A stretch of 34,580 bases of DNA from a virus, in IMG/VR virus record IMGVR_UViG_3300043446_005158, positions 1 through 34,580 of that record. One strand, written 5' to 3'. Position numbers and translations under genes: made by a program. Positions within the stretch are counted from its first letter, which is position 1. Each line of letters begins with the position of its first letter. Shown piece after piece: positions 7,739 through 15,741 of the stretch. The notes below the pieces were generated by a model, which saw nothing but the letters and a program-made list of their open reading frames with translations, was not told the origin of the DNA and made no database searches.

Positions 7739-10507
7739 ATGGACTTTTTCTTCTCAATCAACTACGCAGTCTCTGAATACGTCAACCCTGCGACGGGCAA
7801 GATCGCGGCGGGGGGCAACTTCGCCGCTTTCAACAACAACTGGCTTCCCCAAGAAAAGGACATCGCGGCGCTAGCTGATGCCGTCACCACGCAGCAGGCT
7901 GGCTTGTGTGCCTGGCACCTTGTCGATGGGCGAAGACGCGAGGGCAATACCGGTGCAATCAAAGCCGGTTTGATCATCATTGACATCGACAACCAAGCAG
8001 ATGGGAAAGATAAAGACGGCAACAAGATACAAAAGCAAGAACTGGACGTAGCTCAGGCACTAGAGCTAAATATCTGTAATAAATATCTGAGTCTCGCCTA
8101 CCTGTCGCCGTCTCATACAGAGACTTGGCCCAGGTTTCGTTTGGTGTTTGGTTTAGAAAAACCAATCATCGACGCTGGGTTCTACCAGTGGTTTACCAGG
8201 CACATTGCGCAACAAATACCAGGATCAGACAGGCGTGCTACCCAAGCCGTCAATTTATTTTACGGCGGAAAGGGAACTTCTAGCTTACTGGTCGTCACAG
8301 ATAAATTCATACCGGCATCTAAGATTGATGAGGCATACGCTGTGTATGCCACGCTGCCTCCTCCGGAAGAGGCGGTACGGGATGCGGAGCAGCACTTAAA
8401 CACGCAGCAATCGCCGGAGGGGGTTGACCTCGAACGCCTGGTCAGCAGCACAGTCCGGTCGATGCTGGACGGCGAAGAAGTTGAAGACCGCTCCTTTGCG
8501 CTGGCGATTGCCCTCAAGGAAATCATCGGCTGGAGCAACTGGCTGAACGCTCAGGGCATCGCGACACGCGAACAGCCCTTGACAACCGCACACCGGGTGT
8601 TCGAGAATGTCTACGAATACGACCCTGTGCTGGATGGCAAATTCAACCGGATCCTGAACAGCATCACAGATCCTGAAACGCTGCAGCCCGCTGTGGTCAT
8701 GGCGTCAGACGACGGATCTCTAGCTGCCTGGAAAAGACTTAAAAGCACTCACCGAGAAATTTTCGAAGCAAAGTGTACGGACAATGTACGTACAGAAATC
8801 GCGTCGAAAAAACCAAAGCCCGCCAACTCCGTACTTACTTTCGACGACTTAGTTCGAGAGATGGATACGAAACCGGCAACAACACCAACATCAACATCTA
8901 CACCCCCTGATCCCATGGCCTCCACGCCGTCGACTCCGGCTCAGCTGGTTCAGCTGCAGCAAGGAAACCGTCAATTTTCTGAGAACGATGTCGCAGATAT
9001 CATCGTCAATAATTACGGTAATGAATTTCTGTTTGACTCTTCCCTGGATGAGTTTTTCACATACGACGTAGACGAAGGCATCTGGTACGTACAAGATGAA
9101 CAGCACATCAAACGAAGGATTATAAAAACACTAGATACATTTGTCGCTGCGGGTGTGATGCCGCGCTACAGCGCATCGACCGTTAGCTCGGTTTTCCAGA
9201 TCCTCAAAGGTAAGCTGCTCAAGTCTGTGAACGGTGGCCGGGTGTCCATCTGGAGCAGCAGCAAAGGCCAGATCCCCTTTAAAAACGGTGTCCTAGACGG
9301 AAACTCGATGGGATTCCAGGAAGGCAGCCAGAAAGAGCTCTATCTACGCAGCAAGCTCGCGTTTCCGTACGACAAAGCCGCTCAGTGTCCGAACTTCCAC
9401 GCGTGGTTGGACTCCTGCATCGGGCAGGACAAAAAGATCATTATTCGGGCGTTTTGCCGTGCGCTTCTGACGGGGTACACCACGGGGGAGCGTTTCCTCC
9501 ACCTCGTCGGTCCTGGTGGGACAGGTAAATCAACAATGCAGCAGCTGTTGATCGCACTAGCTGGGTTCTCCGGTACTCACACCAGTAACCTGGAAACGAT
9601 CGAAACAAATAAGTTTGAATGCTACAACCTAATTGGCAAGAAACTTCTGCTACTTACAGATGAAGCTAACTTTAACAAACGCTTGGATGTTCTAAAAAAG
9701 ATTACGTCCGCATCAGATACGCTGAGAGCTGAACGTAAGTATGGTAAAGAAGTAATTAACTTCAAGCCAGAAGTACTGGTATGTATCGCATCTAACGAGC
9801 ATATCAGCTCCTCGGACATCAGCAGCGGTCTAGAGCGTCGCCGCCTAACGATCATCATGGACAAGGTCGTACCGGCGTCCCAGCGGCGCGACCTTCTGAA
9901 CGTATACGCAGATCGACTAGAGGGCGACCTTGTCCCCGAGCTGAGCGGTGTGGTCTCCTGGGCTCTCGATATGCCCTTCGATGAAATGCGCGACGTGCTG
10001 GCTAACCCCGTCAAGCACGTGCCTTCGCTCAACGCGACCAACCTTGAAGCGCTGATCTTCAATAATCCTTATGTAGCTTGGCTAGCGGAATGCACGATGT
10101 ACGCTCCTAATAGCCACGGGTTGATTGGAGCTGGTGCTTTCAGACCCAACACGGACGAGGCTGAGAAAGGTATGTTCGTTAAAAACGCATACACAGAATT
10201 GTATGCGAGCTACGTCAATTTCTGCAAATCAAACGGATACAAACACTCAGCCAAACCCCGCTTCGTTGACCGATTGAAAGAAACCATTAGGAACGTGCTC
10301 AAGGTCGAGGGTGTTGGGCCTAAGTTTGTGAATGGCAAAGCCGTATTCACCGGACTACGATTGAAGCCGTACGACCCCTCGACCGATCGAGCGGCGGCCG
10401 GTTCAAACCGCTTACCGTCTCCGGTCGAGTGGGCTTCTAACCCTGACAGTGCTCTCTGGAAACCGGCCTTCGAAGCTCATGATCAAATCCCCGTCGAGTC
10501 TGCTTAA
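7739..10507 (+). CDS. Primase-helicase: AEP-type primase plus SF3/D5 helicase
   Basis: A single 922-residue protein for priming and unwinding. The N-terminal region looks like an archaeo-eukaryotic primase: IIIDIDN with metal-binding D82 and D84, then LSPSH (S123-H126) and an RFRLVFGL strand, and NLFYGGKG near 172-179. A linker rich in Pro/Thr/Ser (about 380-400) separates the helicase. In the helicase, GPGGTGKST (591-599) is the Walker A loop, LLLLTDEAN (D641-E642) is Walker B, and VCIASNEH (N686) is the SF3 motif C sensor. The arginine-rich RRRLTIIMD segment follows. The layout matches phage and plasmid D5-like primase-helicases. AGGAG precedes the ATG. The last 29 bases overlap the next gene. 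Confidence is high for the helicase, good for the primase. Confidence 0.92.
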   Translation: MDFFFSINYAVSEYVNPATGKIAAGGNFAAFNNNWLPQEKDIAALADAVTTQQAGLCAWHLVDGRRREGNTGAIKAGLIIIDIDNQADGKDKDGNKIQKQELDVAQALELNICNKYLSLAYLSPSHTETWPRFRLVFGLEKPIIDAGFYQWFTRHIAQQIPGSDRRATQAVNLFYGGKGTSSLLVVTDKFIPASKIDEAYAVYATLPPPEEAVRDAEQHLNTQQSPEGVDLERLVSSTVRSMLDGEEVEDRSFALAIALKEIIGWSNWLNAQGIATREQPLTTAHRVFENVYEYDPVLDGKFNRILNSITDPETLQPAVVMASDDGSLAAWKRLKSTHREIFEAKCTDNVRTEIASKKPKPANSVLTFDDLVREMDTKPATTPTSTSTPPDPMASTPSTPAQLVQLQQGNRQFSENDVADIIVNNYGNEFLFDSSLDEFFTYDVDEGIWYVQDEQHIKRRIIKTLDTFVAAGVMPRYSASTVSSVFQILKGKLLKSVNGGRVSIWSSSKGQIPFKNGVLDGNSMGFQEGSQKELYLRSKLAFPYDKAAQCPNFHAWLDSCIGQDKKIIIRAFCRALLTGYTTGERFLHLVGPGGTGKSTMQQLLIALAGFSGTHTSNLETIETNKFECYNLIGKKLLLLTDEANFNKRLDVLKKITSASDTLRAERKYGKEVINFKPEVLVCIASNEHISSSDISSGLERRRLTIIMDKVVPASQRRDLLNVYADRLEGDLVPELSGVVSWALDMPFDEMRDVLANPVKHVPSLNATNLEALIFNNPYVAWLAECTMYAPNSHGLIGAGAFRPNTDEAEKGMFVKNAYTELYASYVNFCKSNGYKHSAKPRFVDRLKETIRNVLKVEGVGPKFVNGKAVFTGLRLKPYDPSTDRAAAGSNRLPSPVEWASNPDSALWKPAFEAHDQIPVESA

Positions 10508-11072
10508 CGGCGCAACCTTGCTGTTCGGCGGTGTGCTGACCTTCACCGTTGCTCTCGTTCAGCCTGCCCACCTGTCCACGGCGATTGCCGCTGCGGGTGG
10601 GTTGCTGGCTGGAGCCGCATCAGCAAGCGAATTAACAAGGAAACAAAAAGAAGATCGAGCGGAAAGCTTGAGAGTCGCTCAGAAATTCACAGCTCTCTAC
10701 ACAAAAAATATGGGGATGCTGGTTCCCCAAGAGCTTGCTTTTGAAACAGGCGTAGACCTAGAGCGGATCGAAACCTTTCTGGAATCCCTGGCCGAAAACC
10801 AAGGGGGACAAAAGGTCTCGACAGAGGCGGGTACGTTTTACAAGTTCCCGCATCCGGAGAACGTGCTAGATCAACTTACAGCTAACGCCACGGCGTGGGC
10901 ACGCAATCAAGCCGAAGCTTTAGTCGCCGAAAACACGACTCTCAAGCAACAGGTGGCGACAATGCAGAGCATCCTCATGCAGATGCCCGCAATGCCTAAG
11001 CCGCAAGCGCCGATGGTTCCCAAAAAAGAAAATGCCCAAGAATCCGTAGATCCCTGGACAAAACTGCTATAG
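10479..11072 (+). CDS. Membrane-anchored winged-helix-like protein with coiled coil
   Basis: Unrecognised family. ATG 10479 is preferred (197 aa, 29-base overlap with the primase-helicase); a GTG at 10449 would add ten residues. The N-terminus has two closely spaced hydrophobic segments (about 8-24 and 32-48, rich in Leu, Val, Ala, Gly), predicted to form a membrane hairpin. After a charged patch (TRKQKEDRAESLR) comes a helical region resembling a winged helix: KNMGMLVPQELAFETGVDLERIETFLESL, followed by beta residues around TFYKFPHP. Residues about 135-170 form a helix with heptad character (WARNQAEALVAENTTLKQQV), then a Pro/Met-rich tail. Co-translation with the primase-helicase suggests a role in tethering replication to membranes; this is inference. 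Confidence 0.7.
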   Translation: MIKSPSSLLNGATLLFGGVLTFTVALVQPAHLSTAIAAAGGLLAGAASASELTRKQKEDRAESLRVAQKFTALYTKNMGMLVPQELAFETGVDLERIETFLESLAENQGGQKVSTEAGTFYKFPHPENVLDQLTANATAWARNQAEALVAENTTLKQQVATMQSILMQMPAMPKPQAPMVPKKENAQESVDPWTKLL

Positions 11073-11089
11073 TTAAAGAACGCGCGAAG

Positions 11090-11127
11090 GCGAAGAAGCT
11101 GGGGCCATAAACCCCGGCTTTCGCTTT
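11090..11127 (+). terminator. Strong hairpin between convergent genes
   Basis: AAGCTGGGG / CCCCGGCTT pairs over 9 bp (one T-G) around loop CCATAAA (11096-11120). Outer GCGA/TCGC pairs add four more bp across a two-base bulge (11090-11093 with 11121-11124). Only three T follow on the + strand, so it is a weak-tail terminator. It separates the + strand replication unit from minus-strand thyX, whose stop overlaps its edge. Confidence 0.6.
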
Positions 11128-11848
11128 AAGGAGCTAACCGCGCTTTATGTAAGCGAGACTTTTCGTACCAGGCTGCGATTTCAGGCGCCCACGCGGTGAA
11201 GTGCGGCCACATCAGATCGCATAGATTGCGAATCTCTTCCTGAGCATCGAGCTTGCTGCGCAGATCCATGAAGTGAAGGAAGGAGCGCATGCTGAACGTG
11301 ACGACAAAGTGCTGCCGGAAATCAAAGGGCAGAATGCCTCGCGCGTGCTCTTCCGCGTGCCCCAGATAGCGAACCATATGGCAATAACGCTGAGCAGCGG
11401 CTTTACAGATAACTAGATCTTCGCTGCGATGCTCCTCGGTGTAGGTATATTTTTTTCCTTGGCGGTCGGAATAAGTACCTACAGGGCGCAAATAAAAAAC
11501 GTCTTCCAGATCAACCAAACCGTCCGCAGCTTGGCAAATACGATTGCCCGTGTAGCGCATCGACTGAACATCGAATGATACGGCCACGCGGTGCGTGCGC
11601 GCCTGCTGCATCACGGAGTGAGGAAAAAAGCCGCAGCTGAATGTGATGGACGGGTGCTCTAGCGGACCGTAATGCCCGCGCTCTCCGGCAAGCAAACGCT
11701 TAGTAATGACTTCCCCCGCCTTGGACTCACCCGGCGGGTCTTCCGAAAAAACGTAAGTTTCTGAATAATCTTGATGGAGTGCAAACCAAACGAGAGTCTG
11801 CGGGTGTGCTGTTTGGTTCAGCACATCCACCCTGAATTTAGGATCCAC
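11126..11848 (-). CDS. thyX: FAD-dependent thymidylate synthase ThyX
   Basis: Makes dTMP from dUMP using methylene-tetrahydrofolate and reduced FAD, supplying thymidine nucleotides for phage replication. The 240-residue length is usual. The signature segment is QQARTHRVAVSFDVQSMRYT (81-100), the form I know from picocyanobacterial ThyX, with one more residue than the textbook RHRxxSxNxxSxR spacing. Upstream, RGHYGPLEHPSITFS (57-71) is the conserved substrate-binding region containing the H-P pair. ILPFDFRQHFVVTFSMRSFLHFMDLR (about 171-196) matches the conserved C-terminal helix that ends in the R-S-L region. The start is GTG at 11848; no clear Shine-Dalgarno. A phage copy on the opposite strand to the polymerase block is common. 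Confidence 0.95.
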   Translation of the reverse strand: MDPKFRVDVLNQTAHPQTLVWFALHQDYSETYVFSEDPPGESKAGEVITKRLLAGERGHYGPLEHPSITFSCGFFPHSVMQQARTHRVAVSFDVQSMRYTGNRICQAADGLVDLEDVFYLRPVGTYSDRQGKKYTYTEEHRSEDLVICKAAAQRYCHMVRYLGHAEEHARGILPFDFRQHFVVTFSMRSFLHFMDLRSKLDAQEEIRNLCDLMWPHFTAWAPEIAAWYEKSRLHKARLAP

Positions 11849-11857
11849 GGGGTGTGA

Positions 11858-11992
11858 TCAGGATTTTGGAAAAGCTTCCTGATACCGAAGCCGACGTGTG
11901 ATCTCGGATGGGGTGGTCCCAGCCAAGCGCACAGCGTCGAGGTTCAGGCGCTGCCCGGCCATCCTAATCGGAAAGTCGTTGTTGTGATACAT
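11858..11992 (-). CDS. Small 44-aa basic protein, coupled to the upstream gene
   Basis: An uninterrupted 44-codon frame fills the gap before thyX. It starts with ATG 11992-11990 sharing one base with the preceding TGA (TGATG), the coupling typical of this genome. It begins MYHNNDFPIRMAGQRLNLD and continues with TPSEITRRLRYQEAFPKS, giving a helical, basic small protein without cysteines or membrane segments. TPSEITRRLRYQ could be a helix pair for nucleic acid or protein contact. Function unknown. Support is the coupled start and the lack of other content in this interval. Confidence 0.55.
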   Translation of the reverse strand: MYHNNDFPIRMAGQRLNLDAVRLAGTTPSEITRRLRYQEAFPKS

Positions 11993-12489
11993 CAGATGTT
12001 ACCTGCTTTTTTAGCTTTAGCTAAAGTCATCAGATTATTCATAGTGTTGTGTGTATTTAACGCATAATCCGTAGGAACCGCCCGAGTATTAAGGAAGTTT
12101 TGCTTAGCCAAAAGCAAAAGCTCCTGTTGCATACGCAGGCGTTCTTCCGGTTTGTTCTGCGCGGCAGACATCAGATATTGAGTCTGACTCATGTCGTCGG
12201 CGCTATCGGGCGCAGCTACAACGCGGGGGTTGTAACCAGCAACGCCCATCGGGTAGTGACTGGTCTTGATATTCCCCGGAGCGTACTCAACAGCTTGAAC
12301 CGGAGGGCGCACATAAACACCGCGATCGTGCTCAAGCTGAGCTGCCACGCGGGTCGGAACGTCCAGAGTTGTGACGCGGCGCAGGCTTAGATCAGGTTCC
12401 CGGTTGTACCCAAGCAGACCAGGCGGAAATTGCATCTGAGGCATAGCCTCGGGCTGCTTGCCTGTACCAGTCCCCGGAACAATCGCCAT
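11992..12489 (-). CDS. Hypothetical protein, 165 aa, possibly virion-associated
   Basis: Not recognised. Starts with ATG overlapping the upstream HNH stop as TAATG. It is Pro/Gly-rich at the N-terminus (GTGTGKQPEA, then MQFPPGLLGYNREPDLS) with two similar GYN motifs (LLGYNRE near 26 and VAGYNPR near 83). The C-terminal 65 residues are helical (EERLRMQQELLLLAKQNFL, then NNLMTLAKAKKAGNI). The extended N-terminus plus helical C-terminus is common in phage structural or assembly proteins, and it sits upstream of small coupled genes in a minus-strand unit. No catalytic motif seen. Confidence 0.75.
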   Translation of the reverse strand: MAIVPGTGTGKQPEAMPQMQFPPGLLGYNREPDLSLRRVTTLDVPTRVAAQLEHDRGVYVRPPVQAVEYAPGNIKTSHYPMGVAGYNPRVVAAPDSADDMSQTQYLMSAAQNKPEERLRMQQELLLLAKQNFLNTRAVPTDYALNTHNTMNNLMTLAKAKKAGNI

Positions 12490-12719
12490 TACTGATCTCG
12501 CCGATTCGCAGTCCTACTCCTAATTCTAAGATTATCAGGTGAATTATCTAACGGGTTTTTGTTCTTATGGTCAACTTCTTTGCCGTCCCCTTTTGAGACG
12601 CGGCCATTCTTCTCCATCATTCGCCGAGCCTTGTTGCGAGCAGCACGGCGTTTCTTTTGTGCTTCAGTTGCATGAAAGGTATCATATTCTCTTCTATAAT
12701 CTCTACTTGTCGTGCTCAT
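12489..12719 (-). CDS. Small HNH nuclease-like protein
   Basis: 76 residues. A basic N-terminus (RDYRREYDTFHATEAQKKRRAARNKARR) is followed by KEVDHKNKNPLDNSPDNLRIRSRTANRRDQ. The D-H pair (about 49-50), the Asn and the NLR segment form the compact HNH core seen in small phage nucleases: DH supplies the general base, and the N and the later polar residue position the metal. Members of this type often lie near packaging genes and can nick DNA during packaging, or act as mobile elements. No terminase is in view here, so the role is open. Overlaps the next gene as TAATG. Short but a clear motif. Confidence 0.8.
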   Translation of the reverse strand: MSTTSRDYRREYDTFHATEAQKKRRAARNKARRMMEKNGRVSKGDGKEVDHKNKNPLDNSPDNLRIRSRTANRRDQ

Positions 12720-12742
12720 ACAATATTCAAAGCTGACCTATT

Positions 12743-13279
12743 TTAAATCAATTCCGGAAAGTTTAAATCTTCCGGGAAACGCCCCGCTTGAACCGCAGCC
12801 TTATCCCAGACAAGAGCAGCTTCTAAAGCAGTTTCGTAATACCCTAAAAATTTAAGACCCTCGGGTGTCCCTAACCGAGCTAACCATTTATCGTCGCGTC
12901 GAAAATAGGAAACACCTTTATACCCAGATCGTCCTGTAGGACGTTTGTTATGGGCATTGCTTGATTGAGTCTTCAGCGCCAAATTTTCAATCGTGTTGTT
13001 ATGTCCATTTCGATCTATGTGATCTATTTGAAAATTTTCAGGTATTAGACCATTCTGTAACGTCCAGACTACATGATGACAGTAGTAGTATATTCCTTTA
13101 TACCTAACAGAATAATATTTAAGCTGTTTGCCGCCTGCAGAATTTTTCTTTTTCGGTACTCCTTTTGTCTGAATAAGCCATACAATACCGGAATCTCGCG
13201 GAACATATCCCCACAGGGAGGGAGCGTTTTCCGCTAACCAAAGTGCTGTGTTGCGATCAAGAAAAGAACCGCGAGGCAT
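12743..13279 (-). CDS. HNH homing endonuclease with AP2-like DNA-binding domain
   Basis: A free-standing homing-type endonuclease, 178 aa. The central HNH part runs from the YCHHVVWTLQNG segment (about 67-78) to FQIDHIDRNGHNNTIENL (about 83-100), containing the D-H and N residues of the active site. A C-terminal AP2/ERF-like domain follows (about 117-165): SGYKGVSYFRRDDKWLARLG, LKFLGYYET, then an AALVWDKAA helix. HNH plus AP2 is an established combination in phages. The first 60 residues (WGYVPRDSGIVWL) may form an extra recognition part. The gene is more AT-rich than its neighbours, as expected for a mobile endonuclease. It separates two otherwise compact minus-strand groups. Confidence 0.9.
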   Translation of the reverse strand: MPRGSFLDRNTALWLAENAPSLWGYVPRDSGIVWLIQTKGVPKKKNSAGGKQLKYYSVRYKGIYYYCHHVVWTLQNGLIPENFQIDHIDRNGHNNTIENLALKTQSSNAHNKRPTGRSGYKGVSYFRRDDKWLARLGTPEGLKFLGYYETALEAALVWDKAAVQAGRFPEDLNFPELI

Positions 13280-13310
13280 GCGAGTCGAAAATAATTAAAT
13301 TACAAAACGC

Positions 13311-13529
13311 TCAGGGCTCTACCTTTTTGAACACCAGCTCTTTCTCGAAGAACTTATCACGCATACTCCACGCGATATCGTCCTTAAACTGCTGCCACAA
13401 ACCGGTGTATAAACCGTTGTCCGGCTTATATAGGTCATACAAAAACTCAAGAAAGTCTGCCTTCTTTTGTTCTTCCTTAACGTCCCAAGTATCTAAAACT
13501 TTTTGCCAGTCGAATCCCTTGAAGGTCAT
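13311..13529 (-). CDS. Hypothetical protein, 72 aa
   Basis: Unrecognised small protein in the endolysin operon. The start chosen is ATG 13529, overlapping the upstream stop as ATGA; six extra codons upstream are possible. The sequence is rich in aromatics and charged residues (GFDWQKVLDTWDVKEEQKKADFL, then LYTGLWQQFKDDIAWSM and FFEKELVFKKVEP), and probably all-helical. No signal peptide or membrane span. Position downstream of the lysozyme gene suggests a lysis or assembly accessory, without further support. Confidence 0.65.
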   Translation of the reverse strand: MTFKGFDWQKVLDTWDVKEEQKKADFLEFLYDLYKPDNGLYTGLWQQFKDDIAWSMRDKFFEKELVFKKVEP

Positions 13530-13711
13530 AGCGGCTGAAGCCAACACTCCAACAGGTTGGCGATAAGGGCGGCTCTGTAGCTTAACATTCGAGCCATTTC
13601 TCTGGTTATCAAATCTCCGAGGGGAGACTCTTCTTCATCCCAGCTAAAGGTTTTGGCGGAAGCACGCAGATCTGCGCAGCGTGCGATGTTATCCCAATCA
13701 ATTGAGTTCAT
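13526..13711 (-). CDS. Hypothetical protein, 61 aa
   Basis: Unrecognised. Overlaps the endolysin stop as ATGA (13708-13711) and the next gene as ATGA (13526-13529), so the three are translationally coupled. The N-terminus is acidic (MNSIDWDNIARCADLRASA, then FSWDEEESPLGDL); the C-terminal third is an Ala/Leu-rich helix (MLSYRAALIANLLECWLQPL) that is amphipathic rather than a clear membrane span. It may be a small regulatory or lysis-accessory protein; nothing specific can be shown. Confidence 0.65.
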   Translation of the reverse strand: MNSIDWDNIARCADLRASAKTFSWDEEESPLGDLITREMARMLSYRAALIANLLECWLQPL

Positions 13712-14946
13712 TTGAAAGCTCGAATAGCCCAGCCGCTCCCAGGGCCTTCCACGAGGAAGCGGGGGCCTAGGTTCTTCTTAGAGTAAAGCAGCCCTTTGCC
13801 GTTGGTGGAAACGTAACCGCCGTTAACAAGGTCTAACTCGCCGAAGGGATCGTTCACAACGTACCTTGTATTGTCCTCGTTGCGACCGACAATCACGATC
13901 CAGTGACCACCGCCTGTAGGAGCGCTGACAGGTCCGTGATGAAGAATACCAATAGGAACAGGGATACCGCGCACCAACTGGGAATCGATATCACTCCAAC
14001 CGAAGTCCTGGCAAAACTCAGCTTTCAACCCGTAAGAAGAGAGCGCAGAAAGCTGAGCGGCAGCAGACGTTGTATCTCCGTACTTGTATACAGTTTTAAT
14101 GTACTGATCGTCTCCAGAAATACTGTTGGGTTTGAGAAATTTTAAAAGCATGGCGCAACTGCTGGAGAAGCAAGTGCGCAGAGGGTCTGTTTGATTATCC
14201 CGCTGGCTGTAATAGGGAACCGAAAGAACTAAGGGCTGAGGGTGAGTTACCGTCTCGTCTTCGACTGGAGCGGGGTCATTGATGATTTTGAAATCATTGG
14301 GCCACATCCACCACGAGCGGTCAGGCTGAGCCTCCAGAGTCAGCTTGTAGTGCTTCTCGCCGGGAACCATCGTGATGGCCTGCCAGCGGTGTGCTGAGCC
14401 CTTAGGGACGAAAAGCTTTTGTTCGGCCGCCAGGTCAGAGGCTTGCTTGGGCTCCCGCTTTAGCCAGGTGTCCCGCTGGGCAAGGATAGAAGCAGACAAG
14501 AGCGGATGCAAAACCTTGGTTAAAAATAGCTCGCGCTCAGCTTCTCGGCGATTTTTTAAGCCTTCGATAACCTTTCCGTCGACTTTAGTCCAACGGAGAA
14601 ACTCAGATGCGACAACAGATGCCTCAGCACCATCGTTCAGTAAACGTAAAAGGGTAGACCCTTTGAAAGCTCCTATACCTACGTTGTAAGAAAAGCTGAC
14701 CAGAGCATCAAATTGATTTTGATTGACCGAAACCCTAAGAAGGTTATGGACGCCGTCAGCAAACTTGTTGACACTCTCCTGAAGCCACGTGTCGGCTTGG
14801 GCTTGAGTGATTGTTAGTTTAGGGCCGACGTGAGGACCAGTCGTACCCCAGCCAATTGTCCAGACGCCGCCAATATCTTGATAAGAAGTTAGCTCACAAC
14901 CCTCAAAACGCTTGATTAAATCAAGACCTTTGGCGGAAACGTTCAC
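13708..14946 (-). CDS. Two-domain endolysin: GH24 lysozyme plus C39-like cysteine peptidase
   Basis: Cell-wall lytic enzyme, 412 aa. Residues 5-145 are a T4/lambdoid-type GH24 muramidase. RFEGCELTSYQD gives catalytic Glu15 and Asp24, with Thr30 in GGVWTIGWG, in the usual E-8-D-5-T spacing; the SFSYNVG and LKNRREAE segments also fit. A middle region (about 165-225) containing KLFVPKGSAHRW and WWMWPNDFK may bind the wall. Residues about 238-400 resemble Peptidase_C39_2: SVPYYSQ (Gln248), CFSSSCAMLLKFL (Cys259), GGGHWIVIVG (His348) and VVNDPFGE (Asp366), a plausible Cys-His-Asp set. No signal peptide, so a holin is required; one is suggested at 16071. Fusion of lysozyme with a C39-type domain is uncommon in my knowledge. 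Confidence 0.88.
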   Translation of the reverse strand: MNVSAKGLDLIKRFEGCELTSYQDIGGVWTIGWGTTGPHVGPKLTITQAQADTWLQESVNKFADGVHNLLRVSVNQNQFDALVSFSYNVGIGAFKGSTLLRLLNDGAEASVVASEFLRWTKVDGKVIEGLKNRREAERELFLTKVLHPLLSASILAQRDTWLKREPKQASDLAAEQKLFVPKGSAHRWQAITMVPGEKHYKLTLEAQPDRSWWMWPNDFKIINDPAPVEDETVTHPQPLVLSVPYYSQRDNQTDPLRTCFSSSCAMLLKFLKPNSISGDDQYIKTVYKYGDTTSAAAQLSALSSYGLKAEFCQDFGWSDIDSQLVRGIPVPIGILHHGPVSAPTGGGHWIVIVGRNEDNTRYVVNDPFGELDLVNGGYVSTNGKGLLYSKKNLGPRFLVEGPGSGWAIRAFK

Positions 14947-15380
14947 TGAACTTGAACATCAATGCCGATCCGATACTCAGAACCGGAACGGCCTTTCAAC
15001 TGAATATAGGCGTAATAAGCACCGCTGCTGGCAATTCGCTGCTGAGTAACAGTACTGTTCCGGCTGCTGAACTTGGAGGGAGAAGCAGTCATCACCTCCT
15101 CCCCGCTCGAATCCAAAATAATGACATCACCGCAGCTGTTCTGATCTCGAATATCAACCTGCAGGATGCCGGTAGCGTTTACGGTCAGAGGGTAATAATC
15201 AGATATCCCGTAAGAACCATCAGCAGCGTATGTACGGCTGGAAGAATCAACGACAACCACGCCGCTGGCGTCGAGAATACGGCGCTGATCGAAATGCGTC
15301 GATCCTGTACGGCGCGAGGCGTCGGTCAGACCGCTATTGACTACAGTATTTAGCTCAAGGTTCTTAGTGAACTGAGACAC
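14943..15380 (-). CDS. Beta-rich secreted or virion-type protein, PPC-like domain
   Basis: 145 aa; overlaps the endolysin start by ATGA (14943-14946), so it leads this minus-strand operon. The first 30 residues contain short polar motifs and RTGSTHFDQRRILD. The rest is beta-strand rich with Ser/Thr and alternating hydrophobics: YYPLTVNATGILQVDIRD, GDVIILDSSG, and a final SSGAYYAYIQLKGRSGSEYRIGI. The last part has the shape of bacterial pre-peptidase C-terminal (PPC) domains, which are carbohydrate-binding-like beta sandwiches. It could be a virion surface protein or a wall-targeting partner of the endolysin. No signal peptide is evident. Fold assignment is tentative. Confidence 0.7.
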   Translation of the reverse strand: MSQFTKNLELNTVVNSGLTDASRRTGSTHFDQRRILDASGVVVVDSSSRTYAADGSYGISDYYPLTVNATGILQVDIRDQNSCGDVIILDSSGEEVMTASPSKFSSRNSTVTQQRIASSGAYYAYIQLKGRSGSEYRIGIDVQVQ

Positions 15381-15471
15381 GATCTGTCCGCCGTTTACAC
15401 ACAGTTTAGTAGAAATTTAAGCATGTAACGAGAGTGCCGACCTTTAAAATTTAAATAGCTAAACCAAGTAG

Positions 15472-15741
15472 ATGGGTCCGGAAGCTTTAGTCGCTGCTGC
15501 GGCAACGGTGCTTGGTTTCCTTACATGGTCGCACCAACAACGGCAGAGTGTCATTAACGATCGTTTCAACTCGATCAAAAAACGACTAGAGGATGTCGAA
15601 AATAAGGTCGGAGAAATCCCGGCTATATACGCCATGAAATCCGAATTAAATGCGGGATTATTAGATATTCGAGATCGTCTAAATCATATTAACGATAAGT
15701 TAGATCAATTAATACTGAGCAGGATCAATGAAAAAAACTAA
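15472..15741 (+). CDS. Small membrane protein with coiled coil, lysis accessory candidate
   Basis: 89 aa. The N-terminus (GPEALVAAAATVLGFLTWS) is a short hydrophobic anchor of about 17 residues. It is followed by a long charged helix with heptad pattern: INDRFNSIKKRLEDVENKVGEI, then LLDIRDRLNHINDKLDQLIL. One N-terminal span plus coiled coil is the layout of small phage inner-membrane lysis accessories (XhlA-like or i-spanin-like), and the gene sits next to the endolysin operon and the holin candidate. The ATG is in AT-rich leader sequence (15443-15471) that may include the promoter for this + strand group. Role inferred. Confidence 0.7.
   Translation: MGPEALVAAAATVLGFLTWSHQQRQSVINDRFNSIKKRLEDVENKVGEIPAIYAMKSELNAGLLDIRDRLNHINDKLDQLILSRINEKN

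Noticed and set aside
7762-8593. Several minus-strand ORFs inside the primase-helicase gene
   Set aside because: They are antisense shadows of a long gene with clear motifs.
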